NCBI GenBank assembly: GCA_049840815.1
Contig: JASGJI010000017.1
Coordinates: 372,001 to 436,000 of the forward strand
Source: JASGDN01 sp049840815
GTDB taxonomy: Bacteria; Chloroflexota; Chloroflexia; Thermomicrobiales; UBA6265
Length of the DNA: 64,000 nt
Reading direction: 5' to 3'
The position numbers and the translations under genes are program-made. A model generated the notes under the pieces. That model saw nothing but the letters and a program-made list of their open reading frames with translations, searched no databases and was not told where the DNA came from. This document shows, piece after piece, positions 27,740-35,672 of this stretch (its first letter is position 1; every line of letters begins with the position of its first letter).

Positions 27740-28035
27740 GGTGGTCGCCTCCGGAAAACAGCCAGACGCTCCCTCCGTCATGCGGACGAGGGGAGCGTCT
27801 CGTGGTGCCACCGCAATTCGCCACCCTCGAGGGGGCGGCCTTCTGGGGCCGGGTAACGGGGGCAAGCCGTCCTGACCTGGGAGGTCGTCCGGGGTTCCAG
27901 GAACCGTGGGTGGACGCTCGTTCAGCCGGGCACTCGGGAGGGTCTTCGTGGGCTGGGGATCGTCACGCTCGCACCGTCCGTGACTCGCTCGGGATCGCTT
28001 CCAGATGCCCGCTACTTGGCTCCGTCAACGCGTTG
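27740..28035 (-). promoter_or_regulatory. T-box leader of aspS
   Basis: On the minus strand the leader shows a stem I start-like segment (GACGGAGCCAAGTAGC near 28025-28010) and a T-box core GGTGGCACCACGAG near 27800-27812. The UGGC bulge would pair with the tRNA 3' end and is compatible with a G discriminator base, as in tRNA-Asp and tRNA-Asn. The core is followed by a terminator hairpin. Uncharged tRNA would stabilise the antiterminator and switch aspS on. The specifier codon is not certain; a GAC is present in the stem I region. Confidence 0.8.
27764..27800 (-). terminator. T-box intrinsic terminator
   Basis: Perfect 10-bp arms, AGACGCTCCC (27764-27773) and its complement at 27791-27800, followed on the minus strand by GGCTGTTTT. 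It overlaps the antiterminator part of the T-box. Confidence 0.8.
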
Positions 28036-28040
28036 GCGCA

Positions 28041-28069
28041 AGCGTACGTGGCGATCCGGTTTCGTGCAA
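28041..28069 (-). promoter_or_regulatory. Candidate promoter of the aspS T-box transcript
   Basis: Minus-strand -35 box TTGCAC (28064-28069) and -10 box TACGCT (28041-28046), spaced 17 bases. The predicted start near 28034 falls just before the T-box stem I. Confidence 0.55.
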
Positions 28070-28145
28070 TGGTGATGTGGTCATGCGCGAGGTGCAGGTC
28101 AATTGGAAAGAAACTGAACGAAGGAAGGCGTATCTGGCGATGTGG

Positions 28146-28173
28146 TTGCGGATAACGCGAAATATGGTACGAT
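28146..28173 (+). promoter_or_regulatory. Candidate promoter for secreted protein gene
   Basis: TTGCGG at 28146-28151 and TACGAT at 28168-28173 with a 16-base spacer, about 60 bases before the start at 28232. It lies back to back with the aspS promoter. Confidence 0.45.
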
Positions 28174-28231
28174 GATAGTATGCACAGACAAGTAAATGGC
28201 GAGTCCGATCAGCATTTCGGAAGGGGGTCCC

Positions 28232-29032
28232 ATGGAACGACTCGCAGCAGGTTCATCCGGTCAAGGCCGTGTTTTCGCGCGGATTGCGTTAGCGTCCGTG
28301 ATGGCAATCGTCGCGTTCTCGGGGGCATTCGCTCATACGACGGTATCGCGTGCGCAATCAACCCCTCCCTCGCAAGAGGCGATGATGGCATGCAGTCCGA
28401 TGGGGTTTCACAACGTTCGCATCTCGTGGGGTGAGGTCGAGCGGGCGCTCGCCGCACCGGACGCCTCGGCGGAGGTTGCGGATGCGCTGACGGTGGAGAT
28501 GCGGCAGGTCTATCGATCGGATGGATCGATGGATATGCATGCGCTTGAAGCACTCCTGACGCCGGAGCTTCGGGAGTCCGCTGGCGTCGATTGCTCGGGC
28601 ATGGATGCACCGCCTCCGATGGCGGGGACGCCCGTTTCGGAGGATCGGCAGGCGTACGTCGATCAGGTCCGGCAGATCGACGCGCGGACGGTCTCCGCGT
28701 TCATCGTGCTGCCGGGCATGATGTTCCAGCCAGCGCCGGGCGCGACCCCTGCGGCAGTCGGCGTGGTCGATGGCACGCCGTTGCCGGGTACTGAAATCGT
28801 CGACGCGGTCCAGTTCGCGATCTTCGTGCAGGAGGATGGCGAGTGGAAGATCTCCTATCTCTCGATGGGCATGGTGGTGTTCTCGGACGTGGCGCCGAAG
28901 GGTCAGGCCCCAAGCGATGGCTTCATCGGGAGCTGGGGGTATCCAGCGGCCGACCTGCGCGCGACCGGGATGCCCGACGTGCCGGAAGGGAGTGAGGTCG
29001 TCGCATCGCCGGTGGCAACACCTGCGAGCTGA
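28232..29032 (+). CDS. Secreted protein of unknown function
   Basis: 266 residues with a clear signal peptide (RIALASVMAIVAFSGAFAHT, residues 16-35) and a likely cleavage near SRAQS. AAGGGGG lies four bases before the ATG. The mature part has few cysteines, a mixed alpha/beta pattern and a Pro-rich tail ending in Ala-Ser. A segment such as FAIFVQEDGEWKISYLSMGMV resembles the end of NTF2-like or lumazine-type secreted domains, but I do not recognise the family. It stands alone, followed by a terminator. Confidence 0.7.
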   Translation: MERLAAGSSGQGRVFARIALASVMAIVAFSGAFAHTTVSRAQSTPPSQEAMMACSPMGFHNVRISWGEVERALAAPDASAEVADALTVEMRQVYRSDGSMDMHALEALLTPELRESAGVDCSGMDAPPPMAGTPVSEDRQAYVDQVRQIDARTVSAFIVLPGMMFQPAPGATPAAVGVVDGTPLPGTEIVDAVQFAIFVQEDGEWKISYLSMGMVVFSDVAPKGQAPSDGFIGSWGYPAADLRATGMPDVPEGSEVVASPVATPAS

Positions 29033-29042
29033 CCAATCATGG

Positions 29043-29079
29043 CGACGGGCGGACTTCCATGCAGGGAGTCCGCCCGTCG
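29043..29079. terminator. Bidirectional terminator hairpin
   Basis: Perfect 13-bp arms (29043-29055 with 29067-29079), 11-base loop, between the convergent secreted-protein and SDR genes. Confidence 0.7.
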
Positions 29080-29095
29080 GCGTGTGGTGAAGCTG

Positions 29096-29866
29096 CTAGA
29101 AGTAGTTGACCGTGATCCCGCCGTCCACCACGAACTGGGTCCCCGTCATCCACGACGATTCGTCGGAGGCGAGGAAGATACCCGCCCAGACGATGTCCTC
29201 CGCCCGCCCGAAGCGGCCCATCGGGATGCGGTTGAGACGCTTCATCTTCTCCTCCTCGTTCGGGAAGAGCGTCTCCAGCATGGGAGTCATGATCGGGCCG
29301 GGACAGATCGCGTTCGCGCGGATGCCCTCCCGCCCGTACTGCACCGCCAGCGACTTCGTCAGCGCCAGCACGCCGCCCTTGCTCGCCGTGTAGGCGTCCT
29401 GTGGGATCGTGCAGCCCACCAGCGCCACGAACGACGCAATGTTCACGATCGAGCCGCCGCCGGCTGCCCGCAGCGCCGGGATGCCATGCTTCGTGACCAG
29501 GAAGATGCTCTTCAGGTTCACGTCCAGGATCGTGTCCCACAGGTCCGGCGCGGTCTGCTCGACCGAGGTGTCCGCCTCCGGCATGATCCCCGCGTTGTTG
29601 TAGAGCACGTTCACCTTGCCGAATCGCTCCACTCCGCCCGCGATCATTGCCTGCACGTCGGCCTCGACCGTCACGTTGCCGACCACGGGCAGGATCGCAT
29701 CACGCAGGCCCACATCCAGTCCGTCGAGCGTGGTCGTCAGGCCGTCCTCGTTGAGGTCGGCCGCGACGACCTTCGCGCCCTGCTCGGCGAACATCCGCGT
29801 CGCGACACGGCCCATGCCGCTCGCCGCGCCGGTCACCAACACCACCTTGCCATCGAGACGTGCCAT
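29096..29866 (-). CDS. SDR family oxidoreductase
   Basis: 256 residues of the classical short-chain dehydrogenase/reductase family. The NAD(P) site is TGAASGMG (residues 12-19), the structural NNAG motif appears as YNNAGIM, and the catalytic YxxxK is YTASK with the Ser upstream in IVNIASF. An acidic residue at the end of strand 2 (AADLNEDG) suggests NAD rather than NADP. Substrate unknown. It is probably monocistronic, with a terminator behind it. Confidence 0.92.
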   Translation of the reverse strand: MARLDGKVVLVTGAASGMGRVATRMFAEQGAKVVAADLNEDGLTTTLDGLDVGLRDAILPVVGNVTVEADVQAMIAGGVERFGKVNVLYNNAGIMPEADTSVEQTAPDLWDTILDVNLKSIFLVTKHGIPALRAAGGGSIVNIASFVALVGCTIPQDAYTASKGGVLALTKSLAVQYGREGIRANAICPGPIMTPMLETLFPNEEEKMKRLNRIPMGRFGRAEDIVWAGIFLASDESSWMTGTQFVVDGGITVNYF

Positions 29867-29958
29867 CGGGAGAACTCCTTGACGTCGGTTGCGTCGATCG
29901 CGAACACGAGGTTCGCCGCTGAGGGAAATGTGCGATTACGGAGATACGGATACGCGTC

Positions 29959-30900
29959 TCAGGCGAGATCGCCGAGGATGAGATCGAGATAGGCTGAACG
30001 CGCGCTCGGCATCGGGCCGAGCGCCTCCGGCCACCAGTACGACGCCAGCGACCATCCGAGGACGCCGTTCACGATGTCGCCCTCGTGTTCGCTGCCATAG
30101 CCGTGGTCGGCGCTACCCTCGTTCATCGTCGCGAAGGCGATCTGCGTGCCATCTGCGAAGCGCCAGATGCCCGTATCGGCCCGCATGCCGTCCATCATCC
30201 CCGATTTTGAGCCGATCCAGATCAGGGGATGCTCCTCGCCGTCGTCGCCGGTGTACTGATCGCGGCCGAGATAGCGCGATGCCTGGTTCAGGTAATGCTG
30301 GCGACCGAGCATCTGCCGCATTGTCTCGCTCGCCGCCGGGGAGACCATGGTGCCGTCCGCGATCCGGGCCATCATCGCCATCAGGTCGAATGGGGACGAC
30401 TCTGCCAGCGAGCGGTTGTCCTCGCCCGCCGTTTCCATCTGCGCGCGTTCCTCCGGCGAGTGGAGGACGAAGCTGGGGAAGCCCAACGCCGCCGTCGTCG
30501 CGTTGATCGCCGCGTACCCCCCGAGGTGGTCGAGCAGGAGGCGGGTCGCGGAGTTGTCGGAGACGATCACCATCAGCATCGCGAGGTCGTGCAGCGTGAA
30601 ATCCCGCCCCACCGTCATGTCGCGGAGCACGCCGGAGCCGAGCCGCAGGGTCTCCGGCGTGAACGGCACCGTGTCGGTGAGCGCCATGTCGCCCGCCTCG
30701 ATCCGGCGGAAGAGTGACAGGAGCACAGGCACTTTGTAGGTGCTGGCGGTGGGATAGGGTGCGTGGCCATCGACGAGGATCTCCTCGCCGGTGACGAGGT
30801 TGCGCGCGGCCAGCGCGAACGTGCCGGGGAACCACGCGCGGGCGGCGGCAATGCGCCGGTCGAGCACGTCGCGGTGGAGGGTGGGATCGGGAGGCGGCAT
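29959..30900 (-). CDS. Class A beta-lactamase-related serine hydrolase
   Basis: 313 residues from ATG 30900. The active-site SxxK is in TASTYKVPVL, the SDN motif in VSDNSATRLLL and the KTG box as SKSG in GSKSGMMDG, all in the correct order. There is no convincing signal peptide, so a cytoplasmic or unusually exported form is possible. Family members hydrolyse beta-lactams or act on peptidoglycan-like amides; the exact activity is unproven. The frame can be extended to 31014, but that overlaps the divergent gene's promoter region. Confidence 0.88.
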   Translation of the reverse strand: MPPPDPTLHRDVLDRRIAAARAWFPGTFALAARNLVTGEEILVDGHAPYPTASTYKVPVLLSLFRRIEAGDMALTDTVPFTPETLRLGSGVLRDMTVGRDFTLHDLAMLMVIVSDNSATRLLLDHLGGYAAINATTAALGFPSFVLHSPEERAQMETAGEDNRSLAESSPFDLMAMMARIADGTMVSPAASETMRQMLGRQHYLNQASRYLGRDQYTGDDGEEHPLIWIGSKSGMMDGMRADTGIWRFADGTQIAFATMNEGSADHGYGSEHEGDIVNGVLGWSLASYWWPEALGPMPSARSAYLDLILGDLA

Positions 30901-31037
30901 GCGGCTGGGTGATCCTTTGGTGCAGGCGGTCGAAGCGTTCTGGCGAGGATTGTAGCGCGGGAACCATTCGGGCAGGCATCCCGCTACAATGCGCGACAAG
31001 GAACCAGCGTCCACATATGCTGAAAGGATGTCTCCCC

Positions 31038-32450
31038 GTGACCGATCGCCTCCCTCGCCAGCACCTTCCGCGCGGCATCCTCTCGCTCGACGTGCTGGAA
31101 GAGCGCGTGCGTTCCGGCGAGATCGACACCGTCATCACCGCCGTCTGCGACATGCAGGGGCGGCTGGTCGGCAAGCGCGTGACGGGTGACTTTTTCATCC
31201 AGCACGCCCGCGCGCATGGCACGCATTTCTGCACCTATCTCCTTGGCACCGACATGGAGATGGCCACGCCGGATGGCTTCGCGGCGATGGACTGGGCCAG
31301 CGGCTACGGCGATTACCTGGCGCAACCCGACTGGCGAACATTGCGGCGCATTCCGTGGCTGGAGGGCACGGCGCTCGTCTTCTGTGATGCCATGGACGAA
31401 TCGAGTGGCGAACCGGTCGACGTGCCCTTCTCGCCACGCACGATCCTGAGACGGCAGGTGGAGCGACTGGAGGCGCTCGGGTTCGATCCGTTGATGGCGA
31501 CCGAGCTGGAGTTCTACGTCCTCCGCGAGTCCTACGCCGAGGCGGCGCACAAGCACTTTGTCGATCTCGCCCCCGCCGGGCGCTACAACGAGGACTACCA
31601 GCTCCTGCAAGGGACGAAGCTGGAATCGCTCTACCGGAGGCTGCGCAACGAATTGAGCGCGGCGGGCGTGCCGATCGAGTTCTCCAAGGGGGAAGCCCAC
31701 GCTGGCCAGCACGAGATCAACATCCACTACGCGGGCGCGCTGGAATCGGCGGACCGCGCGGCGCTGTTCAAGCACGGCGCGAAGGAAATCGCCTGGCAGG
31801 AGGGTCGCGCGATCACCTTCATGGCGAAGCCATATCAGGCGTGGACGGGTTCCAGCGGGCACATCCACCTCTCCCTCCGCGACCGCGAGACTGGCCAGAA
31901 CGCCTTCCCCGCCACGGATGACCCCCGGAGCTGGGCGATGGCGGACACCATGCGCTGGTTTCTCGGGGGCCTGATCGCGGGATCGCGCGAACTGTCGCTC
32001 TTCGTCGCCTCCACCGTGAACGCCTACAAGCGGTTCGCGCTCGGGTCGTGGGCGCCGGTGCACCTTGCCTGGGGGCGGGACAACCGGACTTGCGCCTTCC
32101 GTGTGGTGGGCAGCGGGCAGGCCTTGCGGATCGAGAACCGCCTGCCGGGATCGGATGCGAATCCGTACCTGAGTTTCGCGGCGGTGCTGGCGGCGGGCAT
32201 CCACGGCATCGAGCAGCAGATCGAGCCGCCGGACATGTTCGTGGGCAACGGCTACACCGCAACCGACCTGCCCCGTGTGCCGCATACGCTCTACCGCGCC
32301 ATCGACGCGTGGGAGGCGAGCGACCTCGCGCGGGATGCGTTCGGCCCGGACGTTCACGCGCACTACCTGAACGCGGCCCGGGTGGAGCAGGACGCCTTCG
32401 ATGCCGCCGTCACCGATTGGGAGCGTGAGCGCTACCTGGAGCGCGGCTGA
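31038..32450 (+). CDS. Glutamine synthetase family protein (GlnA-like ligase)
   Basis: 470 residues with the glutamine synthetase fold. Metal and substrate motifs are ATELEFYVL, GQHEINIHYAGAL, the HxH element in SGHIHLSL, NRTCAFRVV and RIENRLPGSDANPYL. It is closer to type III and gamma-glutamyl-amide ligases (PuuA/GlnT-like) than to housekeeping GlnA. Such enzymes join glutamate to ammonia or an amine using ATP. GTG 31038 is preferred since AAAGGA lies nine bases upstream; ATG 31017 would add seven residues. No polyamine-catabolism neighbours are present, so the amine is unknown. Confidence 0.88.
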   Translation: MTDRLPRQHLPRGILSLDVLEERVRSGEIDTVITAVCDMQGRLVGKRVTGDFFIQHARAHGTHFCTYLLGTDMEMATPDGFAAMDWASGYGDYLAQPDWRTLRRIPWLEGTALVFCDAMDESSGEPVDVPFSPRTILRRQVERLEALGFDPLMATELEFYVLRESYAEAAHKHFVDLAPAGRYNEDYQLLQGTKLESLYRRLRNELSAAGVPIEFSKGEAHAGQHEINIHYAGALESADRAALFKHGAKEIAWQEGRAITFMAKPYQAWTGSSGHIHLSLRDRETGQNAFPATDDPRSWAMADTMRWFLGGLIAGSRELSLFVASTVNAYKRFALGSWAPVHLAWGRDNRTCAFRVVGSGQALRIENRLPGSDANPYLSFAAVLAAGIHGIEQQIEPPDMFVGNGYTATDLPRVPHTLYRAIDAWEASDLARDAFGPDVHAHYLNAARVEQDAFDAAVTDWERERYLERG

Positions 32451-32594
32451 GTGTGCCCGTCCATCCTTACGTGGCATTGCCCACCATCGGCAGCCCACCG
32501 CCCGCACCTGTGAGGGGCTGTCCTCCATAGGACCGCATTTCTAGGGACCGAATCCCGTGTCGGTCCGGACCACTGAGTGTGCCCGATACCTGCC

Positions 32595-33368
32595 TCAGCG
32601 GGTGAGGTCACGACGCTGCACAACGACCATCCCCGCAATCGTGGCGATGACCGTGACGATCAGGGAGGCGGCGATCGAGGGGAGCATCCCGGTTGTGCCT
32701 CGGTAGATGCCGGGATAGTCCGTCAGGCCGACCGGCGACCATCGCGCAATGGCTGGCCATGTCGTGAGGATCGACGAGAGGAGCACGGCGACGATTGCGA
32801 TCGCGGTGGTTGTCCCGACGCTGCGCACGATGCCGGTGAGCAGGAAGGCCAGCGCACCGAACGCCAGCTGGTAGCAGGCACCCGCGATCCAGAGCCGCAT
32901 CATCCCCGCGGGTGATGGCGCACCGATGAGCACGGTCGTTTCGTACCAGGCGGCGGCCATGCCGAGCGTAAACGCGGCGGTCATCGTGGCAAGGGCGATC
33001 GTCAGGCGGGGAACGAGCAGCGTCCAGATATCCTTGCGTCGCGTTCGGGAGAAAATCGCGAGCGAATACGACGCGTCGATCGCGCAGGCGGAGACCAGCA
33101 TTGCCAGTCCGACCATCAGGCCGATCTGCATGGCGCTGCCCAGATAGCCGACCATGCCATCGGCGGGGACAGGATCGGCAACGGTGACCTGCATCTGGTC
33201 GGTGTTCGCGGCCGAACCGATGATCTGCACCATGTAGCGCGCGAGGATCGGGTCTGCGAATCCGAAGAAGCAGTAGGTGAACAGGAGACCGATCAAGCGC
33301 CGCGTTCGCCAGATACGCAACAGTTCGATCCGCCAGAGCGTACGCTCGTGTGGGCGCATGCCGGTCAT
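32595..33368 (-). CDS. ABC transporter permease (ABC-2 type)
   Basis: 257 residues, six predicted membrane helices, first at about residues 24-43 (LIGLLFTYCFFGFADPILARY). The pattern is that of small bacterial exporter permeases. Its ATG overlaps the end of the ATPase gene by four bases (33365-33368), so they are coupled. It is the last gene of a four-gene leftward operon. Confidence 0.87.
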   Translation of the reverse strand: MTGMRPHERTLWRIELLRIWRTRRLIGLLFTYCFFGFADPILARYMVQIIGSAANTDQMQVTVADPVPADGMVGYLGSAMQIGLMVGLAMLVSACAIDASYSLAIFSRTRRKDIWTLLVPRLTIALATMTAAFTLGMAAAWYETTVLIGAPSPAGMMRLWIAGACYQLAFGALAFLLTGIVRSVGTTTAIAIVAVLLSSILTTWPAIARWSPVGLTDYPGIYRGTTGMLPSIAASLIVTVIATIAGMVVVQRRDLTR

Positions 33369-34273
33369 CGGGCCGGCTCCCCGCTCACGATGGCAGCAAA
33401 CGCTTCATCAAGGTCGGGCCGGTCCAGCGTCATCTCGACGATGGGGATGCCGCTCGCCACGAGGAGGGCGGGCAGTTCCCGCTCGCCCTCATCCATCGAC
33501 CTCATGGCGACGATCAGCTCATCCGGCGACGATGCGGTCACCCCGGAGACGGCAGGCGCCACCGCGAGCGTCGCGGTGAGGTCGTTTGCACGGTTCCGCG
33601 TCCGCACGCGCCAGACCGGGCGTTCCTGTCGACTCAGGAGTTCCGCGAGTGTGCCCTGGTAGACCACGCGCCCCTTGACCAGAATGATGACGACGTCGGC
33701 GATCTTCTCCACGTCGGCGAGGGAGTGACTGGAGAGCACGACCCCCCGTTCCTGGCCAAGGTCGCGGAGCAGCGCGAGTACCTCCAGCCGGCCGAGGGGA
33801 TCGAGCGCGCTGGTCGGCTCATCGAGGATCATCAGACGGGGATCGGTGACAAGGGTCGCTGCGATGCCGAGCCGCTGGGTCATCCCGCGGGAGAAGCCGC
33901 CCACGCGCCGGGTTGCCGCGTCATCGAGTCCGCAGCGGGCGAGCAGGTCCGCATTCGTCTGGCGGGAGCGGCGGCGGGCGAGCGATGCCGATTGGTTCAG
34001 CACCTCGGAGGCGGTAAGCCATCGCTCGAAGGCGGGCGTATCCGGGCAGTAGGCGACATCACCGATGGCTGGCGCGATGGAGATGTTGCCGGAATCGGGG
34101 CGCACCAGCCCAGTCACGACGGTGAAGAGGGTCGTCTTGCCCGCGCCGTTCGGCCCGATGATGGCGGTGACGCCGCGATCCGGGATCGTCAGCGAAGCCC
34201 CGAGGAGCCCCGTCCCGCCATAGTCCTTGACCAGATCCGTGACGGCGATCGCCTCCGCCGTCGATGCCATCAT
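33365..34273 (-). CDS. ABC transporter ATP-binding protein
   Basis: 302 residues from ATG 34273, which has GGAGG five bases upstream and overlaps the stop of the PLDc_N gene. Walker A is GPNGAGKTT, the signature FSRGMTQRLG, Walker B LMILDEPTSALDP and the H-loop SSHSLADVEKIADV. The C-terminal third is a short regulatory extension. It powers the permease encoded immediately downstream; lantibiotic or peptide export is a common role for this layout but is not shown. Confidence 0.92.
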   Translation of the reverse strand: MMASTAEAIAVTDLVKDYGGTGLLGASLTIPDRGVTAIIGPNGAGKTTLFTVVTGLVRPDSGNISIAPAIGDVAYCPDTPAFERWLTASEVLNQSASLARRRSRQTNADLLARCGLDDAATRRVGGFSRGMTQRLGIAATLVTDPRLMILDEPTSALDPLGRLEVLALLRDLGQERGVVLSSHSLADVEKIADVVIILVKGRVVYQGTLAELLSRQERPVWRVRTRNRANDLTATLAVAPAVSGVTASSPDELIVAMRSMDEGERELPALLVASGIPIVEMTLDRPDLDEAFAAIVSGEPAR

Positions 34274-34470
34274 CCCTTCCTCCCCACCAGCAGATAGATG
34301 ATGCCGCCAAGCGGAATCGAGATGACGCAGACGATGGCCCACGCCCACTTCGGCAGGTATTTCACGGATTCCTGATGCCAGATGTCCCACCAGCAGAAGA
34401 TGGCGAATGCCGCGAGCAGGATGAACAGGGGCAGCAGGGCTGCTACCGGAATGCCGCCGATTTCACCCAT
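34270..34470 (-). CDS. Small PLDc_N domain membrane protein
   Basis: 66 residues with two membrane helices (LLPLFILLAAFAIFCWWDI and WAIVCVISIPLGGIIYLLVG) joined by a short loop HQESVKYLPKWA. This is the phospholipase-D-nuclease N-terminal domain occurring alone, typically next to ABC exporter genes. Both ends overlap neighbours: the regulator stop upstream and the ATPase start downstream. Confidence 0.85.
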   Translation of the reverse strand: MGEIGGIPVAALLPLFILLAAFAIFCWWDIWHQESVKYLPKWAWAIVCVISIPLGGIIYLLVGRKG

Positions 34471-35101
34471 CTGTTGGTCCTCCGTTCAGGGATTCGAGAG
34501 CCGGGTAGATCTGGAAGCCGAGCACGCGTGCATCTGGGGTGAAGGACACGACACCGGTTGCTGCCCCTCCCGGGAATCGAAGCGGCGTGCTGACCATTGT
34601 CACGTCTCCAAGCAACGAGATCTCGGCGGCCGCTGAATCGACGGCTTCCAGCTCGCCAAGCGACTCCGTGATCTGTCGCCGGAAGACGTCGTGTCGTTTG
34701 GCGGTCACGGCCGCTGCGATTGACCGGGACATGGATGCGCGAAACCCTGCGTGATCGTTGGCGAAGAATGCCGTGATGGTGCTTGCCGCGAGGGCCGTCG
34801 CGTTCGCCAACGGCTCGACGGTCAGATCGTCGACGGCCGGTGGTGTGGTGCCGAACCGTTGGGCCGCTCCCTGGCGAGAGGTTCCGGTGATATCTCCGAT
34901 CTGTTGCCATGAGAATCCGGCGGCGCGCGCTTCGTGCACGATGGCATGGAGGGCGCGGTCGGTCATTCGGTCGAGCGTCACGATGAGCGAGATCGCCGCG
35001 ATGTGACGCTCGGTGTTCGGCGAGTCGAGCTGTCCGGCGAGCTGGGTGGCGATATCGACGATGGCAGCGGAGAGGGAGTGAACCCCTGATGTGTCGCTCA
35101 T
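34463..35101 (-). CDS. HTH regulator with DUF3887-like sensor domain
   Basis: 212 residues from ATG 35101. Residues about 50-85 form a helix-turn-helix (GFSWQQIGDITGTSRQGAAQRFG), while the C-terminal part (ITAFFANDHAGFRASM, through VSFTPDARVLGFQI) resembles the small cone-shaped DUF3887 domain thought to bind a ligand. It heads the operon regulator, PLDc_N, ABC ATPase, ABC permease. The promoter overlaps inverted repeats and the -10 box ends seven bases before the ATG, so the protein probably represses its own leaderless message. Confidence 0.83.
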   Translation of the reverse strand: MSDTSGVHSLSAAIVDIATQLAGQLDSPNTERHIAAISLIVTLDRMTDRALHAIVHEARAAGFSWQQIGDITGTSRQGAAQRFGTTPPAVDDLTVEPLANATALAASTITAFFANDHAGFRASMSRSIAAAVTAKRHDVFRRQITESLGELEAVDSAAAEISLLGDVTMVSTPLRFPGGAATGVVSFTPDARVLGFQIYPALESLNGGPTDG

Positions 35102-35104
35102 GAT

Positions 35105-35137
35105 TGTCAATATAAGGTTGACATGTCGGGATGTCAA
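35105..35137 (-). promoter_or_regulatory. Leaderless promoter with overlapping operator
   Basis: Minus-strand -35 TTGACA (35132-35137) and -10 TATATT (35109-35114) with a 17-base spacer, close to ideal. The -10 box ends seven bases before the ATG, so transcription should start at or next to the start codon. TGTCAA and TTGACA half sites form inverted pairs with 7-base (35105-35123) and 8-base spacing, covering both boxes. Confidence 0.7.
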
Positions 35138-35203
35138 CGCCTCGGGCGATTCTGGGGCCAATTGCATGATTCAAAGAAGAAAGTGGCATTCTCGAATGAA
35201 GTA

Positions 35204-35232
35204 TTGACTTTGGCGGGGCAATCCCCTAGAGT
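35204..35232 (+). promoter_or_regulatory. Promoter of the SAM riboswitch transcript
   Basis: TTGACT at 35204-35209 and TAGAGT at 35227-35232, spaced 17 bases, 20 bases before the riboswitch. It is divergent from the HTH regulator promoter. Confidence 0.65.
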
Positions 35233-35252
35233 CGTCCTCACAACCGAAGAGA

Positions 35253-35383
35253 CCTCATCCAGAGGGGCAGAGGGACCGGCCCGGTGAAGCCCCAGCAACC
35301 GTCCACACGCAGCGCGTTGTGGAAAGGTGCTAATTCCGTCAGGGATCGCGTCGAGCAATCGACATTCGCCTGGAAGATGAGGG
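35253..35383 (+). ncRNA. SAM-I riboswitch aptamer
   Basis: The conserved S-box elements are all present: AGAGGGGCAGAGGGACCGGC, then CCGGTGAAGCCCCAGCAACC, and AAGGTGCTAATTCC. The closing helix pairs CCTCATCC (from 35253) with GGAAGATGAGG (ending 35382). Bound S-adenosylmethionine would favour the terminator that follows. It precedes the VOC and OsmC genes. Confidence 0.93.
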
Positions 35384-35423
35384 ATCGTTTCGCCCTGCGT
35401 CATTCCGGCGCGTCGGGCGTTCG

Positions 35424-35452
35424 CCCTTCATCTTCCGAGATGAGGGGTTTTC
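35424..35452 (+). terminator. SAM riboswitch expression-platform terminator
   Basis: CCTTCATCT pairs with AGATGAGGGG around TCCG and is followed by TTTTCT. The 5' arm can alternatively pair with GGAAGATGAGG of the aptamer closing helix, giving the expected on/off switch. Confidence 0.8.
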
Positions 35453-35631
35453 TGTCGTGATCGGAACGACGCCCGGCGGCCTCGATCGCCATCGCCTCCC
35501 GCGTGACCACCTATGCAGGACCCGGCAGGTTCTGCGGTGAGCAGACGACATCGGCCAACGTGTCGTCCCTGTCACGGGTCGTCCGGAGCCGGCGCTTTTC
35601 TGGAGCGCCGCGTTCCGGAGGCCTCCCTGCA

Positions 35632-35653
35632 ACGCCAGCCCAGGCTGGCGTTC
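35632..35653. promoter_or_regulatory. Hairpin before the VOC gene
   Basis: ACGCCAGCC and its complement face each other across about two to four bases, 20 bases before the VOC ATG. It could influence translation or processing; the remaining leader from 35453 to 35672 shows nothing recognisable. Confidence 0.35.
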
Positions 35654-35672
35654 GTCGCGAAGGAGTCCGTCC

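Noticed and set aside
32451..32594. Duplicated TGAGTGTGCCCG between the GS-like and permease genes
   Set aside because: Two short copies 123 bases apart with no further symmetry; too little to call a target-site duplication.
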